DNA of 64,000 bases from Bacteroidetes bacterium GWF2_35_48 (GTDB lineage Bacteria > Bacteroidota > Bacteroidia > Bacteroidales > GWF2-35-48): contig MEOG01000103.1 of assembly GCA_001769125.1 (NCBI GenBank), forward strand, positions 73,701 through 137,700, written 5' to 3'. Within the stretch, counting starts at the first letter, position 1. Every line of letters starts with the position of its first letter. The translations under genes and the position numbers were made by a program. Below the pieces are notes generated by a model, which was not told where the DNA came from, did no database searches, and was given only the letters and a program-made list of their open reading frames with translations. Shown piece after piece: positions 27,556-35,800 of the stretch.

Positions 27556-28145
27556 ATGTCAGATAGTTACAAAATACGCGATAATGAAAGAGCTTATTTT
27601 ATTACAATGACAATTGTTGGTTGGATTGACGTTTTTACAAGAAAAGAACAAAAACTTTTAATGGTAAATTCCTTAAAATATTGTCAGGAAAAAAAAGGCT
27701 TAGAAATTTATGCCTGGTGTTTAATGCCAAGTCATTTGCATATAATTTGCAGAGCAGGTGGAGAAATTAAACTAACAGATATTTTGAGAGATTTAAAAAA
27801 ATTTACATCCAAAGCAATAGTGAAAAAAATTATTGAAGAACATGAAAGCAGGAGAGAATGCCTGCCTGGCGGCAGACAGGGATGTTGCAATGCTTCAAAG
27901 ATGCATGTTCTCATCTAAAAAGAAATCAGGAATATAAAGTCTGGCAGGACGGAAATCATGCAAAAGAAATTTTCAGTAACAATTTTTTTTACGAAAAATT
28001 GGAATATATACACAAAAACCCTGTTGAAGAACTGACCGTTGAAAAGCCGGAAGATTATTTGTTTAGTTCTGCAAGAAATTATGCAGGATTGGATAATTAT
28101 CTGGATGTTATTTTGGAATCGGGGAAAATGGTTACTGTTAGATGA
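27556..28145 (+). pseudogene. REP-associated tyrosine transposase (RAYT), broken by a 20-bp palindrome
   Basis: The N-terminal half (from the ATG at 27556) shows the IS200/RAYT HUH motif in M-P-S-H-L-H-I-I (near residue 57-64). The second half, in another frame, has W-Q-D-G-N-H-A-K-E-I and Y-I-H-K-N-P-V-E-E, and ends in a typical S-S-A-R-N-Y-A-G. Deleting 27861-27880 joins the two frames and recreates R-R-E-W-M-L-Q-C-F-K-D-A, the expected family phrase. So the gene was intact before a 20-bp palindrome landed in it. RAYTs mobilise REP hairpins, and it is flanked by two REP doublets. Confidence 0.9.
27861..27880. repeat. 20-bp palindromic insertion breaking the transposase gene
   Basis: CCTGCCTGGCGGCAGACAGG is a near-palindrome with no counterpart in the RAYT protein family at this point; its length is not a multiple of three. 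Relatives lie at 3836-3855, 22310-22330 and 22570-22590. It therefore looks like a short mobile hairpin rather than a sequencing slip, which would rarely add a palindrome shared with other loci. Confidence 0.75.
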
Positions 28146-28155
28146 TTTAATTAGC

Positions 28156-28240
28156 CTCGGATTGCAAATCCGAGACAGCAGGCAGCGGGGGAAATGGTTA
28201 CTGTAAAATGAAAATATGTCTCGGATTGCAAATCCGAGAC
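28156..28240. repeat. Right REP doublet of the RAYT element
   Basis: Two hairpins, at 28156-28174 and 28218-28240, have stem CTCGGATT/AATCCGAG and loop GCA, inverted relative to the left pair. They delimit a unit of about 780 bp (27460-28240) that separates the truncated nSTAND copy from the GldL/GldM-like gene. Confidence 0.85.
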
Positions 28241-28353
28241 GGCGAGAAGAAGAAATTAAGTAATTGTTACTATTTTTGAATTTTCCACAGGAACAAGCCG
28301 AAAATCCTTTGCAACAACAAAACAGAGTAGGTAATATTTTAAAATTTAATTTT

Positions 28354-29421
28354 ATGAAAAAATCAACATGGATTATCGGACTATCTGCTGCAATACTTGT
28401 TTTGCTGGGAGTTGCTTTTAAAGTGCATCATTGGCCGGGAGCAAGCATTATTATTCTTATCGGTTCTGCATCTTTATCTGTTTATGGACTTCTTCTTTAT
28501 ATGGAGAAAAAACTACTTGCAGATACTCTTGTGAAAAAAATTGTGAATATTTGTACTACTGTAGCTTTGTTTATTATCCCTTTATCATTTTTATTTAAAG
28601 TACAACCCTGGCCTGGTGCTTCAATTGGGCTTCATGTATCGCATGTGCTGATTTTATTAATGATTCCGCTGCTTATTATTCATGCTGTAAAGGAAAAAGA
28701 AGCCAGAAAAAAGTTGAATTTTCAGAACGAAGCAATCCTCTTTATTGCTCTTGTTGCATTTTCTGTTTTTGTATGGCAAACACGCATCAGCAAACAGGTT
28801 CTCGACAGTTTTATATTACAGGATATTTCTGTGAAAAAAGAAATTATTTATCAGAAAACCAAAGCCGATGATTTGTTCAACACTCTTGAAAGTGCTGTAA
28901 AATCAAGTGGAAGAGCTCAAAGTTATTTAACAAAGGCAACAGATATAAGATTAAAAACAGACAGCCTGATTTGTTATATTAATGAACTTGGAAATAAAAT
29001 GTTGTCTTATTGGCAAGAGGAAAACCCTTCAATGGACTCTCTTATGAAATTTTCGGAAAAAGAAAACACGTATGTCTCACCACTGATTATGATAATAGAA
29101 GGCAAAGGCGAAATTTTAAAATCAAAATTAAATGCCTATACTGAAGCGATGGATGCTGTAACAAATTCAAGAGGAAAACACATGATAGAATTGTTTTTTA
29201 ATACGCAGGATCCACAGAGAAAAGACACCCTTGAAACACCGCGTACATGGGTAACCGAAAATTTTCAGCATCTTCCTTTAATTGCAGTTTTGATAAATAT
29301 GAACGATATGATTTCACACATACGTATGCTTGAGGCTGAAACCATGCTGTACATACAGGCAATTGCAGCAATAGAAATTAATTCGGTTCCGGCTGAAAAG
29401 AAAGATAAAAACAACAAATAA
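28354..29421 (+). CDS. GldL-like/GldM-like fusion membrane protein
   Basis: The ATG at 28354 (355 residues) is preferred; a longer frame only adds a non-conserved leader next to the transposon. Two GldL-type hairpins are seen: helix, then K-V-H-H-W-P-G-A-S (residues 23-31), helix; and again F-K-V-Q-P-W-P-G-A-S (81-90). A fifth helix (127-141) leads into R-I-S-K-Q-V-L-D-S-F, like the GldM membrane-exit sequence M-S-K-E-V-L-S-A-F. The C-terminal helical domain contains K-T-D-S-L and W-V-T-E-N-F-Q-H-L-P-L-I-A-V-L (about 300), like GldM's first periplasmic domain. The glutamate of GldL helix 2 that carries protons is replaced by Leu/Ile-type residues in both hairpins. It begins the GldL/M-SpoIIE pair, only 3 nt before the phosphatase gene. 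Confidence 0.7.
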   Translation: MKKSTWIIGLSAAILVLLGVAFKVHHWPGASIIILIGSASLSVYGLLLYMEKKLLADTLVKKIVNICTTVALFIIPLSFLFKVQPWPGASIGLHVSHVLILLMIPLLIIHAVKEKEARKKLNFQNEAILFIALVAFSVFVWQTRISKQVLDSFILQDISVKKEIIYQKTKADDLFNTLESAVKSSGRAQSYLTKATDIRLKTDSLICYINELGNKMLSYWQEENPSMDSLMKFSEKENTYVSPLIMIIEGKGEILKSKLNAYTEAMDAVTNSRGKHMIELFFNTQDPQRKDTLETPRTWVTENFQHLPLIAVLINMNDMISHIRMLEAETMLYIQAIAAIEINSVPAEKKDKNNK

Positions 29422-29424
29422 ACC

Positions 29425-30639
29425 ATGCTTTTCTACATTTTACTCATATCAGTTATTTTGCTCACAGCAGCGCTTTCTTATCTTTTCATCAGGCATTTGT
29501 CTGCAATGAAAGAAATGCAATCTACCATTGCTGGCATTGAAGAAGAGAAGAAAAAAGCGACTGCTTCTGTTTCTGCTATTCAAACAGAAGCCGAACTTTC
29601 AATTCTGGAAAAAAAGAAAATGGAAGAAGAAAAGAAAAAATTCGAAGAGAAGAATAAGAAGATGTGGACAATGAATGAGGCGGTTTATAAAGAGAAGAAA
29701 AAGGTAGATGAAGAAAATGAAAAACTGCTTAAAGAAAAAGAAAAATTAGAAGCTGAAAAGAAAAAATTTCAGGAAAAAAATAAAAAACTGTGGGATCAGA
29801 GTTTGGCTATTCATAAGGAAAAAGAGCGCATTGATGTTATGCGGAAAGAGATTGAAGAAAAGCATCACAATGTTACAGAAAGCATACGATATGCCCGTCG
29901 TATACAGCGCGCAATTCTTCCTCCCGATGAAATCCGAAAACAGTGGCTTCCGGAATCATTTGTGCTCTATCGCCCTAAGGACATTGTAAGCGGTGATTTT
30001 TACTGGATAGAAAAAGTTGAAGCCGATGATGATGATGAAATCATTTTGTTTTCTGCTGTTGATTGCACTGGACATGGAGTACCGGGAGCATTCATGAGCA
30101 TCTTCGGATTTAACCTTCTAAACCAGGCACTCGACGAACACAACCTGAAAAAACCTGCTGAAATTCTCGATTTTCTGAGCAATGGTGTGATGAAAAAATT
30201 GCGTATGCACAACGAAGAAACCGTTGTGAAAGACGGCATGGATCTTATGCTTTGCGCATTTCATAAAAACAAAATGAAACTCGAATACGCCGGGGTGCAT
30301 AATCCGCTATACATTGTAAGAGGCGAAGAACTGATACAGTTAAAGGCAGATAAACATGCAATCGGCGATCCTTATGAAGACGATTTTACAGGTTATAATA
30401 ATTATGAATTTACCTTGGAAAAAGGTGACCAGATTTACGTTTTTTCAGACGGTTTTTGCGACCAGTTCGGAGGTCCACAACGCAGAAAATTTATGAGTAA
30501 AAATTTCAGAGAAACCATTTTATCTATGCGGAATTTGAGCATGGCAGAACAACGCGCAAAGCTGAAACAGGTGCTTGAAGATTGGCGGGGAGATATTGAG
30601 CAGTATGATGATATTACGGTTATGGGAGTTAGGGTGTGA
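29425..30639 (+). CDS. Membrane-anchored SpoIIE (PP2C) phosphatase, SiaA-like
   Basis: This 404-residue protein has one N-terminal membrane helix (2-23) and a long E/K-rich coiled coil (about 30-145). A SpoIIE phosphatase domain follows, with D-I-V-S-G-D-F-Y-W, D-C-T-G-H-G-V-P-G-A-F, D-G-M-D-L, S-D-G-F-C-D-Q-F-G-G and Y-D-D-I-T-V. It removes phosphate from Ser/Thr of a regulator, which in the Sia system is SiaC. It has no periplasmic sensor of its own. It starts 3 nt after the GldL/GldM-like gene, so that fusion probably supplies the signal. A SiaB/SiaC pair follows after an inserted toxin-antitoxin module. Confidence 0.88.
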   Translation: MLFYILLISVILLTAALSYLFIRHLSAMKEMQSTIAGIEEEKKKATASVSAIQTEAELSILEKKKMEEEKKKFEEKNKKMWTMNEAVYKEKKKVDEENEKLLKEKEKLEAEKKKFQEKNKKLWDQSLAIHKEKERIDVMRKEIEEKHHNVTESIRYARRIQRAILPPDEIRKQWLPESFVLYRPKDIVSGDFYWIEKVEADDDDEIILFSAVDCTGHGVPGAFMSIFGFNLLNQALDEHNLKKPAEILDFLSNGVMKKLRMHNEETVVKDGMDLMLCAFHKNKMKLEYAGVHNPLYIVRGEELIQLKADKHAIGDPYEDDFTGYNNYEFTLEKGDQIYVFSDGFCDQFGGPQRRKFMSKNFRETILSMRNLSMAEQRAKLKQVLEDWRGDIEQYDDITVMGVRV

Positions 30640-30650
30640 GGGGAGAATTA

Positions 30651-30672
30651 GCACTTCGACTACGCTCAGTGT
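30651..30672 (+). repeat. Constant-loop hairpin after the SpoIIE gene
   Basis: Stem GCACT/AGTGT (one G-U type pair) closes the loop TCGACTACGCTC, 12 nt after the phosphatase stop. The loop matches those at 7051, 18866 and 47378, in the same orientation relative to the upstream gene. Confidence 0.6.
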
Positions 30673-30763
30673 GTCAGAATTAGGAATTATGAATTGCGCT
30701 GTTACACTGGCTAAGCTGTATAAAGCTAAAATCGTTTTTTATAAATTTATTATTAAATTTACG

Positions 30764-30771
30764 TATATTTG
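30764..30771 (+). promoter_or_regulatory. Possible -7 box for the toxin-antitoxin pair
   Basis: TATATTTG matches TAnnTTTG and lies 22 bp before the antitoxin ATG (30793). No clear -33 TTTG at the usual distance. Confidence 0.3.
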
Positions 30772-30792
30772 TAATAAATAAATCATCATCTT

Positions 30793-31053
30793 ATGACTCG
30801 GGATATTTTAATGAAAAAAACAATAGAAAAAATTCAGAAATTGCCGGAATCAAAATTAAAAGAGGTTTCTGACTTTGCTGATTTTCTTTTGAATAAAATT
30901 AATAATCAGATATTGACTGATGGGATAATGCAATTAACTGCAAAATCTAAATCTTTTGATTTTTTAAATAATGAAGAAGATTTATATACAAAAAATGATT
31001 TAAAAGAAATCTATACCGATTTTAAACAGATTTCCTCAAAGAAAAAGGAGTAA
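30793..31053 (+). CDS. Antitoxin of a type II toxin-antitoxin pair (DUF2281-like)
   Basis: This 86-residue protein begins M-T-R-D-I-L-M-K-K-T-I and has L-P-E-S-K-L-K-E-V-S-D-F-A-D-F-L-L, the DUF2281-type helix common in antitoxins, then an acidic C-terminus (F-L-N-N-E-E-D-L-Y) that would wrap a toxin. It precedes a MazF/PemK-like gene by 66 nt. The pair probably forms a small stability or stress module inserted between the phosphatase and the SiaB-like gene. Confidence 0.7.
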   Translation: MTRDILMKKTIEKIQKLPESKLKEVSDFADFLLNKINNQILTDGIMQLTAKSKSFDFLNNEEDLYTKNDLKEIYTDFKQISSKKKE

Positions 31054-31119
31054 AAGTCTTTATGCTGAGCCATAGAAATACCAAATTATAAAAACATTAA
31101 ATTAAGTCCAAGTATACAA

Positions 31120-31440
31120 ATGAAAAAAGGCGATATTGTTTTAATACCATTCCCTTTTACTGATTTAACAGGAATAAAAACAAGACCTGCTGTTATATTA
31201 ATTGCGGAAGTTGCTGATGTTACGGTTTCGTTCATTACTACTCAGGTTAAATGGCAGGAACAATTTGATTTGCTATTGGAGCCGACTAAAAAGAATGGAC
31301 TTAAAAAAACATCTTTAATACGGTTAAGCAAGTTGGCTACAATTGATACTGATTTGCTGATAGGCAGACTTGGTTCTATAGACACAAAACAAATTGAAAA
31401 GTTAAACTTGAATTTGAAAAGTCTTTTACAATTAGAATGA
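31120..31440 (+). CDS. MazF/PemK-family endoribonuclease toxin
   Basis: This 106-residue protein opens with K-K-G-D-I-V-L-I-P-F-P-F-T-D-L-T-G, the PemK/MazF start, then R-P-A-V-I-L and S-L-I-R-L-S-K-L-A-T-I, the second conserved strand set. Such toxins cut mRNA and are held inactive by their partner. The partner lies 66 nt upstream. The length is normal for the family. Confidence 0.85.
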   Translation: MKKGDIVLIPFPFTDLTGIKTRPAVILIAEVADVTVSFITTQVKWQEQFDLLLEPTKKNGLKKTSLIRLSKLATIDTDLLIGRLGSIDTKQIEKLNLNLKSLLQLE

Positions 31441-31493
31441 AACTCTGTAATAGAGTAAAAAAACATCCGCTTAAAATGCCGAAAAACCATAAT

Positions 31494-31524
31494 TTTGTAA
31501 CTTTGTAAAAAATATCTACTTTTG
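31494..31524 (+). promoter_or_regulatory. Bacteroidota promoter upstream of the SiaB-like gene
   Basis: TTTG (31494-31497) and TACTTTTG (31517-31524) are separated by 19 bp, an exact match to TTTG-N19-TAnnTTTG. It lies 57 bp before the ATG at 31582 and shows that siaB-siaC can be transcribed apart from the toxin-antitoxin pair. Confidence 0.65.
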
Positions 31525-31581
31525 ATTAAAAACTTTGACTGGTTTTATTTTTTAAATTAAAAAAACAAATCATATAATATC

Positions 31582-32100
31582 ATGAACAAAGAAGTAATAC
31601 TTGACTACAGTGGCGAATTCAGGTTCGAAACAATTGAGTTGCTTCTTTCTCTGGTTCGTGATAAAATTAATCAGTTAGAAATTAAAACCGGGATTAAAAA
31701 AAAGGTGGTGAATATTTTAGTGGAATGTCTTGAAAATATTTACAAATACACAACCCTCGATAAAGAAAATGATTACGGCAATTCGTTGTTTACTTCAAAA
31801 ATTACTCTTGAAAGAACAGCAGAGGCATTTATTATAACATCAGGAAATACAATACTCAACAAGAATATTGAAAAACTTAAACAAAAAATTGATCAGGTAA
31901 ATTCATTGGATAAAGACGGTTTGCAAAAGCTTTATGAGGATATCATCAACAACAATGAGATTTCAGAAAAAGGGGGCGCAGGTCTTGGCATTATTGATAT
32001 TGCATTAAAATCAAACAATAAGCTGCACTACAATTTTACTTCATTAGACGAAAACTGCTCTTTTTATGAATTGATTGTAAATATACAGAATGGTAATTGA
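31582..32100 (+). CDS. SiaB-family kinase-like protein (DUF6272)
   Basis: This 172-residue protein has a GHKL-type ATP-binding pattern: V-E-C-L-E-N-I-Y-K-Y (Glu48, Asn52; N-box) and K-G-G-A-G-L-G-I-I-D (about 130-139; G-box). Both features and the order before a DUF1987 gene fit SiaB, which phosphorylates SiaC in Pseudomonas. It would counter the SpoIIE phosphatase encoded 940 nt upstream. It has its own promoter (31494-31524). Confidence 0.78.
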   Translation: MNKEVILDYSGEFRFETIELLLSLVRDKINQLEIKTGIKKKVVNILVECLENIYKYTTLDKENDYGNSLFTSKITLERTAEAFIITSGNTILNKNIEKLKQKIDQVNSLDKDGLQKLYEDIINNNEISEKGGAGLGIIDIALKSNNKLHYNFTSLDENCSFYELIVNIQNGN

Positions 32101-32107
32101 TTGTGGG

Positions 32108-32218
32108 AGTCAGCAGTCAAAATAGTCGGCAGTTGGCAGTCAAAAAAGTCGGCAGTCGGCAGTCAAATAGTCGCCAGTCAAACAGACTGAGGACTGAGGA
32201 CTGAGGACTGAGGACTGA
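32108..32218. repeat. AGTCGGC / GAGGACT tandem repeats between siaB- and siaC-like genes
   Basis: CAGTCGGCAGT-type units repeat irregularly to about 32180, then GAGGACT repeats about four times. The type resembles arrays at 670-720 and 20028-20070. No gene is present in 32101-32259. Confidence 0.6.
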
Positions 32219-32259
32219 AAAAAAACACTTACGTTACATAAGAAATAAATAAATATAAC

Positions 32260-32652
32260 ATGGAAGCACTAATAATTGAAGCAACGCCAAACACGCCAAA
32301 AGTTACATTAAATCCGGCAGAAAAAATATTTAACATTACAGGCGAATCACGCCCTGAAAACGTGAAAGATTTTTACGAACCGATCCTCAAGTGGTTTGAA
32401 AATTATCTCGCAGAGCTGAAATCACAAGGTAATACCAAAGCGTTTTCTTTGCGGCTCTTTCTCGAATATTTCAACTCTTCATCGGCAAAATACATGCTGA
32501 ATCTTTCAAAAAAAATGTATGAATTTATCGCAGCGGGAATCCCTGTAAGCATTGACTGGTGCTTTATTGAAGACGATGAAGATATGAAAGAAACTGGCGA
32601 AGAAATTGAACGTATGACCAAAGTACCGTTTAAATATATGGTTGTGGAGTAA
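32260..32652 (+). CDS. SiaC-family regulatory phosphoprotein (DUF1987)
   Basis: This 130-residue protein carries G-E-S-R-P-E-N-V-K-D-F-Y-E-P-I-L and E-Y-F-N-S-S-S-A-K-Y-M-L, the landmarks of DUF1987. In Pseudomonas SiaC the phosphorylated residue is a Thr in the N-T-S-S stretch; here it is N72-S-S-S, so a serine would be the acceptor. Dephosphorylated SiaC-type proteins bind and activate a partner (SiaD, a cyclase, in Pseudomonas); no GGDEF gene is visible here. It ends the plus-strand island. Confidence 0.85.
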   Translation: MEALIIEATPNTPKVTLNPAEKIFNITGESRPENVKDFYEPILKWFENYLAELKSQGNTKAFSLRLFLEYFNSSSAKYMLNLSKKMYEFIAAGIPVSIDWCFIEDDEDMKETGEEIERMTKVPFKYMVVE

Positions 32653-32751
32653 AGCATATTATTTATCATTCCAGCTTTATTTACCTGACTGTTGTTTTTC
32701 AAAAAAATGTATATATCTGAAAAAAAATAAATTTTTATATTAAAATTTTCG

Positions 32752-32875
32752 GTAGATGTACAATTGTTGGTTCAATAAGCATAAAATTGCAGATTAGGTA
32801 GATGTACAATTGTTGATTCGCTATATGTACAACTGTATTTCTATTGAATTTCTATCGAACATCTATCGAATTCCT
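32752..32875. repeat. 11-bp-period degenerate repeat (smaller copy)
   Basis: Contains GTAGATGTACA twice and then ATTGAATTTCT, ATCGAACATCT, ATCGAATTCCT in an 11-bp register (from about 32832). The same motifs make up the 13-unit array at 37129-37271. The register slips by one or two bases twice in this copy. It lies between convergent genes. Confidence 0.55.
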
Positions 32876-32884
32876 TATTTGTAA

Positions 32885-35800
32885 TTATCTCTTCCTGAAT
32901 TTTATTTCGCCCAATTTATCTAACAGTTTTTTCAGTATATCAAAGTAAAGAAAAATATACAAGCTCATTGTCGTAATCCAGATAAAAACAATATTAAACC
33001 AGAAAGTATCAAATTGCGTGTTGCCAATTATTTTGATTGATGAATACAAATGCGCCCTTCCGTAATTACTTTCCGGAGTATAATAAACAGGGTCTTTCAT
33101 GCGGATAAATTTTCCTTCTATTTCGCGAATTTTATTTAGCTCCAGATTATTCAGAACCAAATCGCCAAGACTTTGATTATGATATTTATTTTTAAATGCT
33201 GTAAATGCTTCTTCTCCTCCAAGCTGCTTCTTCATTTCATTATATTTTTTATCACGAAGCGAACTTGCAGCATTATAACGAGAGCCGTATAACTTTCGCA
33301 ATGGTTGTATATACGATTTAACTTTTTCTATATCCTCCAATGCAAATTTCGCCTGATTCAAAACAGCGCTATGAGAAAAATTTTGTTCGCTAATTTTTTC
33401 TAATTGTTGAATTCCATTTTGCAGTAATATAAAATCATTCGTGTTTGTGATTTTTTTATTCAGCGAAATATCGCGCTCAATGCAGTTTAATTTATTATCA
33501 ATCGCCGGTATAAAAAAATTTGAAACATAACCGTTATTGCTGATTTCCTTTTCAAAATCAAAAAAAACTTTTTGATATTTATTGTTTCGGAATTGTTCAA
33601 CAGCAAGTGCCTCAAATGCCCATCGGGAGGTCATCATATCGCCTATTACGGGTACAAATTTATAGTTTCCGAGATAATTATTAAGCTTGTCAAATTTCAC
33701 GATAACACCGCTGAATATTAGCTGTGGGACAAGAATAAAAGGAATCAGGATATATACCGTAATTACCGAATTAAAGCCGGAAGAAATGAATAAACCCATC
33801 ATATTTGCAAGGCAGGATGTTGTGAATAGGACAATCCAATAAGCAAAGGTCATTCCGGAAATTCCAAAAATTGTATTTCCCACCAGCACAAATGAAAGGG
33901 TCTGAATGGCTGATAATACAAATAAAATTATGACCTTTGAATTGATGTAACTAAACCGGCTGAGATTTAAAAATGTTTCACGCTGACGTATTTTACGGTC
34001 TTTGATAATTTCTTCCGCGCTAACAGTCATTCCTATAAATAAAGCAACAACAACACTCATAAAAATATAGGCCATCAGGTTGTCATTCGTTCCGAAAAGA
34101 TATCCCCCGCTTAATTTTTCCGGACTGATATATCTTGTAACATACGCGAGAATTCCAGCTAATACAGGCGCTTCCAGAAGACTTATAAGTAAATACTGCT
34201 TATTGGTAATTTTGGAAAGTACGTCGCGAATTGTAAATATTTTCAATTGTTTCAGCAGTCCAGGAATTTTGAAATCGCTCTGAGGGAGTTGATTTGATAA
34301 TTCTTTTTTCTTTAGCGAGGGAATAATTTTTTTCTCAAACATCCCATGCCATTCTTTTGCAGAAACTTTTCTATTGCGGGTTAATTTTCCGTATTCGTCT
34401 ACTACTTTTGATTCAATAATTTGCAAAACCTGCTCGGGGTTGACGTTTCCGCACTTCACACAATGACTTTCATCTGCATTGATAGCACCCGTAATGGTTT
34501 TAAAATAGGTAACAGCATCCGAAGGATTTCCATAATAAATCGGATATCCGCCCTTGTCCATAAAAATAAGTTTGTCGAACATTTTATAAATATCCGAAGA
34601 AGGCTGATGAATATTGACAATTACAAGCTTTCCTTTAAGGGTTTGTTCTTTGAGAAGATCCATTACAATTTCGGAATCCATAGAAGACAAGCCGGAAGTA
34701 GGCTCATCGACAAAAAGTACATAAGGTTCACGAATAAGTTCCAGCGCTATGTTGAGACGTTTTCTTTGTCCACCGCTGATAAATTTATTAAGAGGCGAAC
34801 CAACAGTGAGGTCTTTGATTGCGAACAAATCCAGATCCTTTAATACCCTTTCTACAGCTTCTGCAATTTTTTGTTCAGAAAGATTGTCAAAACAAAGTTT
34901 CGCACAATAATACAAATTCTGGTAAACGCTGAGTTCTTCAATTAACAGATCATCCTGTGGAATAAATCCGATCATTCCTTTAACTTCACTTTTTTCGCCA
35001 TAAACATCGTAGCCGTTAATGCTTATCAGTCCTTTCTGCGGTTTCAGATTTCCGTTCAGAACATTCAACAGTGTAGATTTCCCAACACCACTCCCTCCCA
35101 TGATGCCCACCAACACACCGGATTCTTCAGAAAAATTAAAATTCTGAATACCATTCGTACTGTTCTTAAAATGAAAAATCACTTGTTCTGCTGTCAGCAC
35201 TACTTTTTCTGAGGCACGAGAAGCTAAAAATTTCCCGGCAATATCACTGTAATACACCGGAGAGATACGGGAGCTGCGGATTGAAGAGCCTTTATCAAGC
35301 GTATTAACACGACCGGGCAACACAGCTTGTCCGTTCAGATATAGCTCATCAGTTCCTGAATATTTAAAAAAGTAAATGTTTGTACTTTTAACACGAAAAA
35401 CAACAATACGCTCATCAATACTTTCACTGAAAATATGTTTTTGCAATAAAGATGCAGGCGAAGGATTATTATCTATTATCAGGATATTTTCTGATTCAGG
35501 TGCATCGGATGTTGGATAAAAAACATACGACCGACTGTTTTTAAATTCTTCTTCAGAAATTTTAAAAGCATCAGCAACAGTTTCTGTAAATTCAAGTTCT
35601 GTTTCTCCGGGTGTTTTACCAAAACTGATGAATTCTAAAAGCTGAAACAACACAAGCACTTTCTGCTCCTGCTGTAGCTCTTCGTTAATCTGTTCGCAGA
35701 TGGAAAGAATTTTCATAGCATTAAGCGAAGCGCGCTTCTTCACTTTTTTACCTTCTTTTTCATCCAGCCCGCCATGGTATTCGGCAATATATCCATCAAA

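Noticed and set aside
27861..27880. Sequencing error causing the transposase frameshift
   Set aside because: The extra bases are a complete palindrome shared with other loci, and removing exactly 20 bases restores the family motif. An assembly fault remains possible but less likely.
28264..28353. Upstream extension of the GldL/GldM-like gene
   Set aside because: The extra 30 residues are non-conserved leader next to the transposon end, and the later ATG is followed directly by the first membrane helix.
34421..34843. 140-codon reading frame on the plus strand within the transporter gene
   Set aside because: It is antisense to a well-supported ABC gene and has no recognisable domain.
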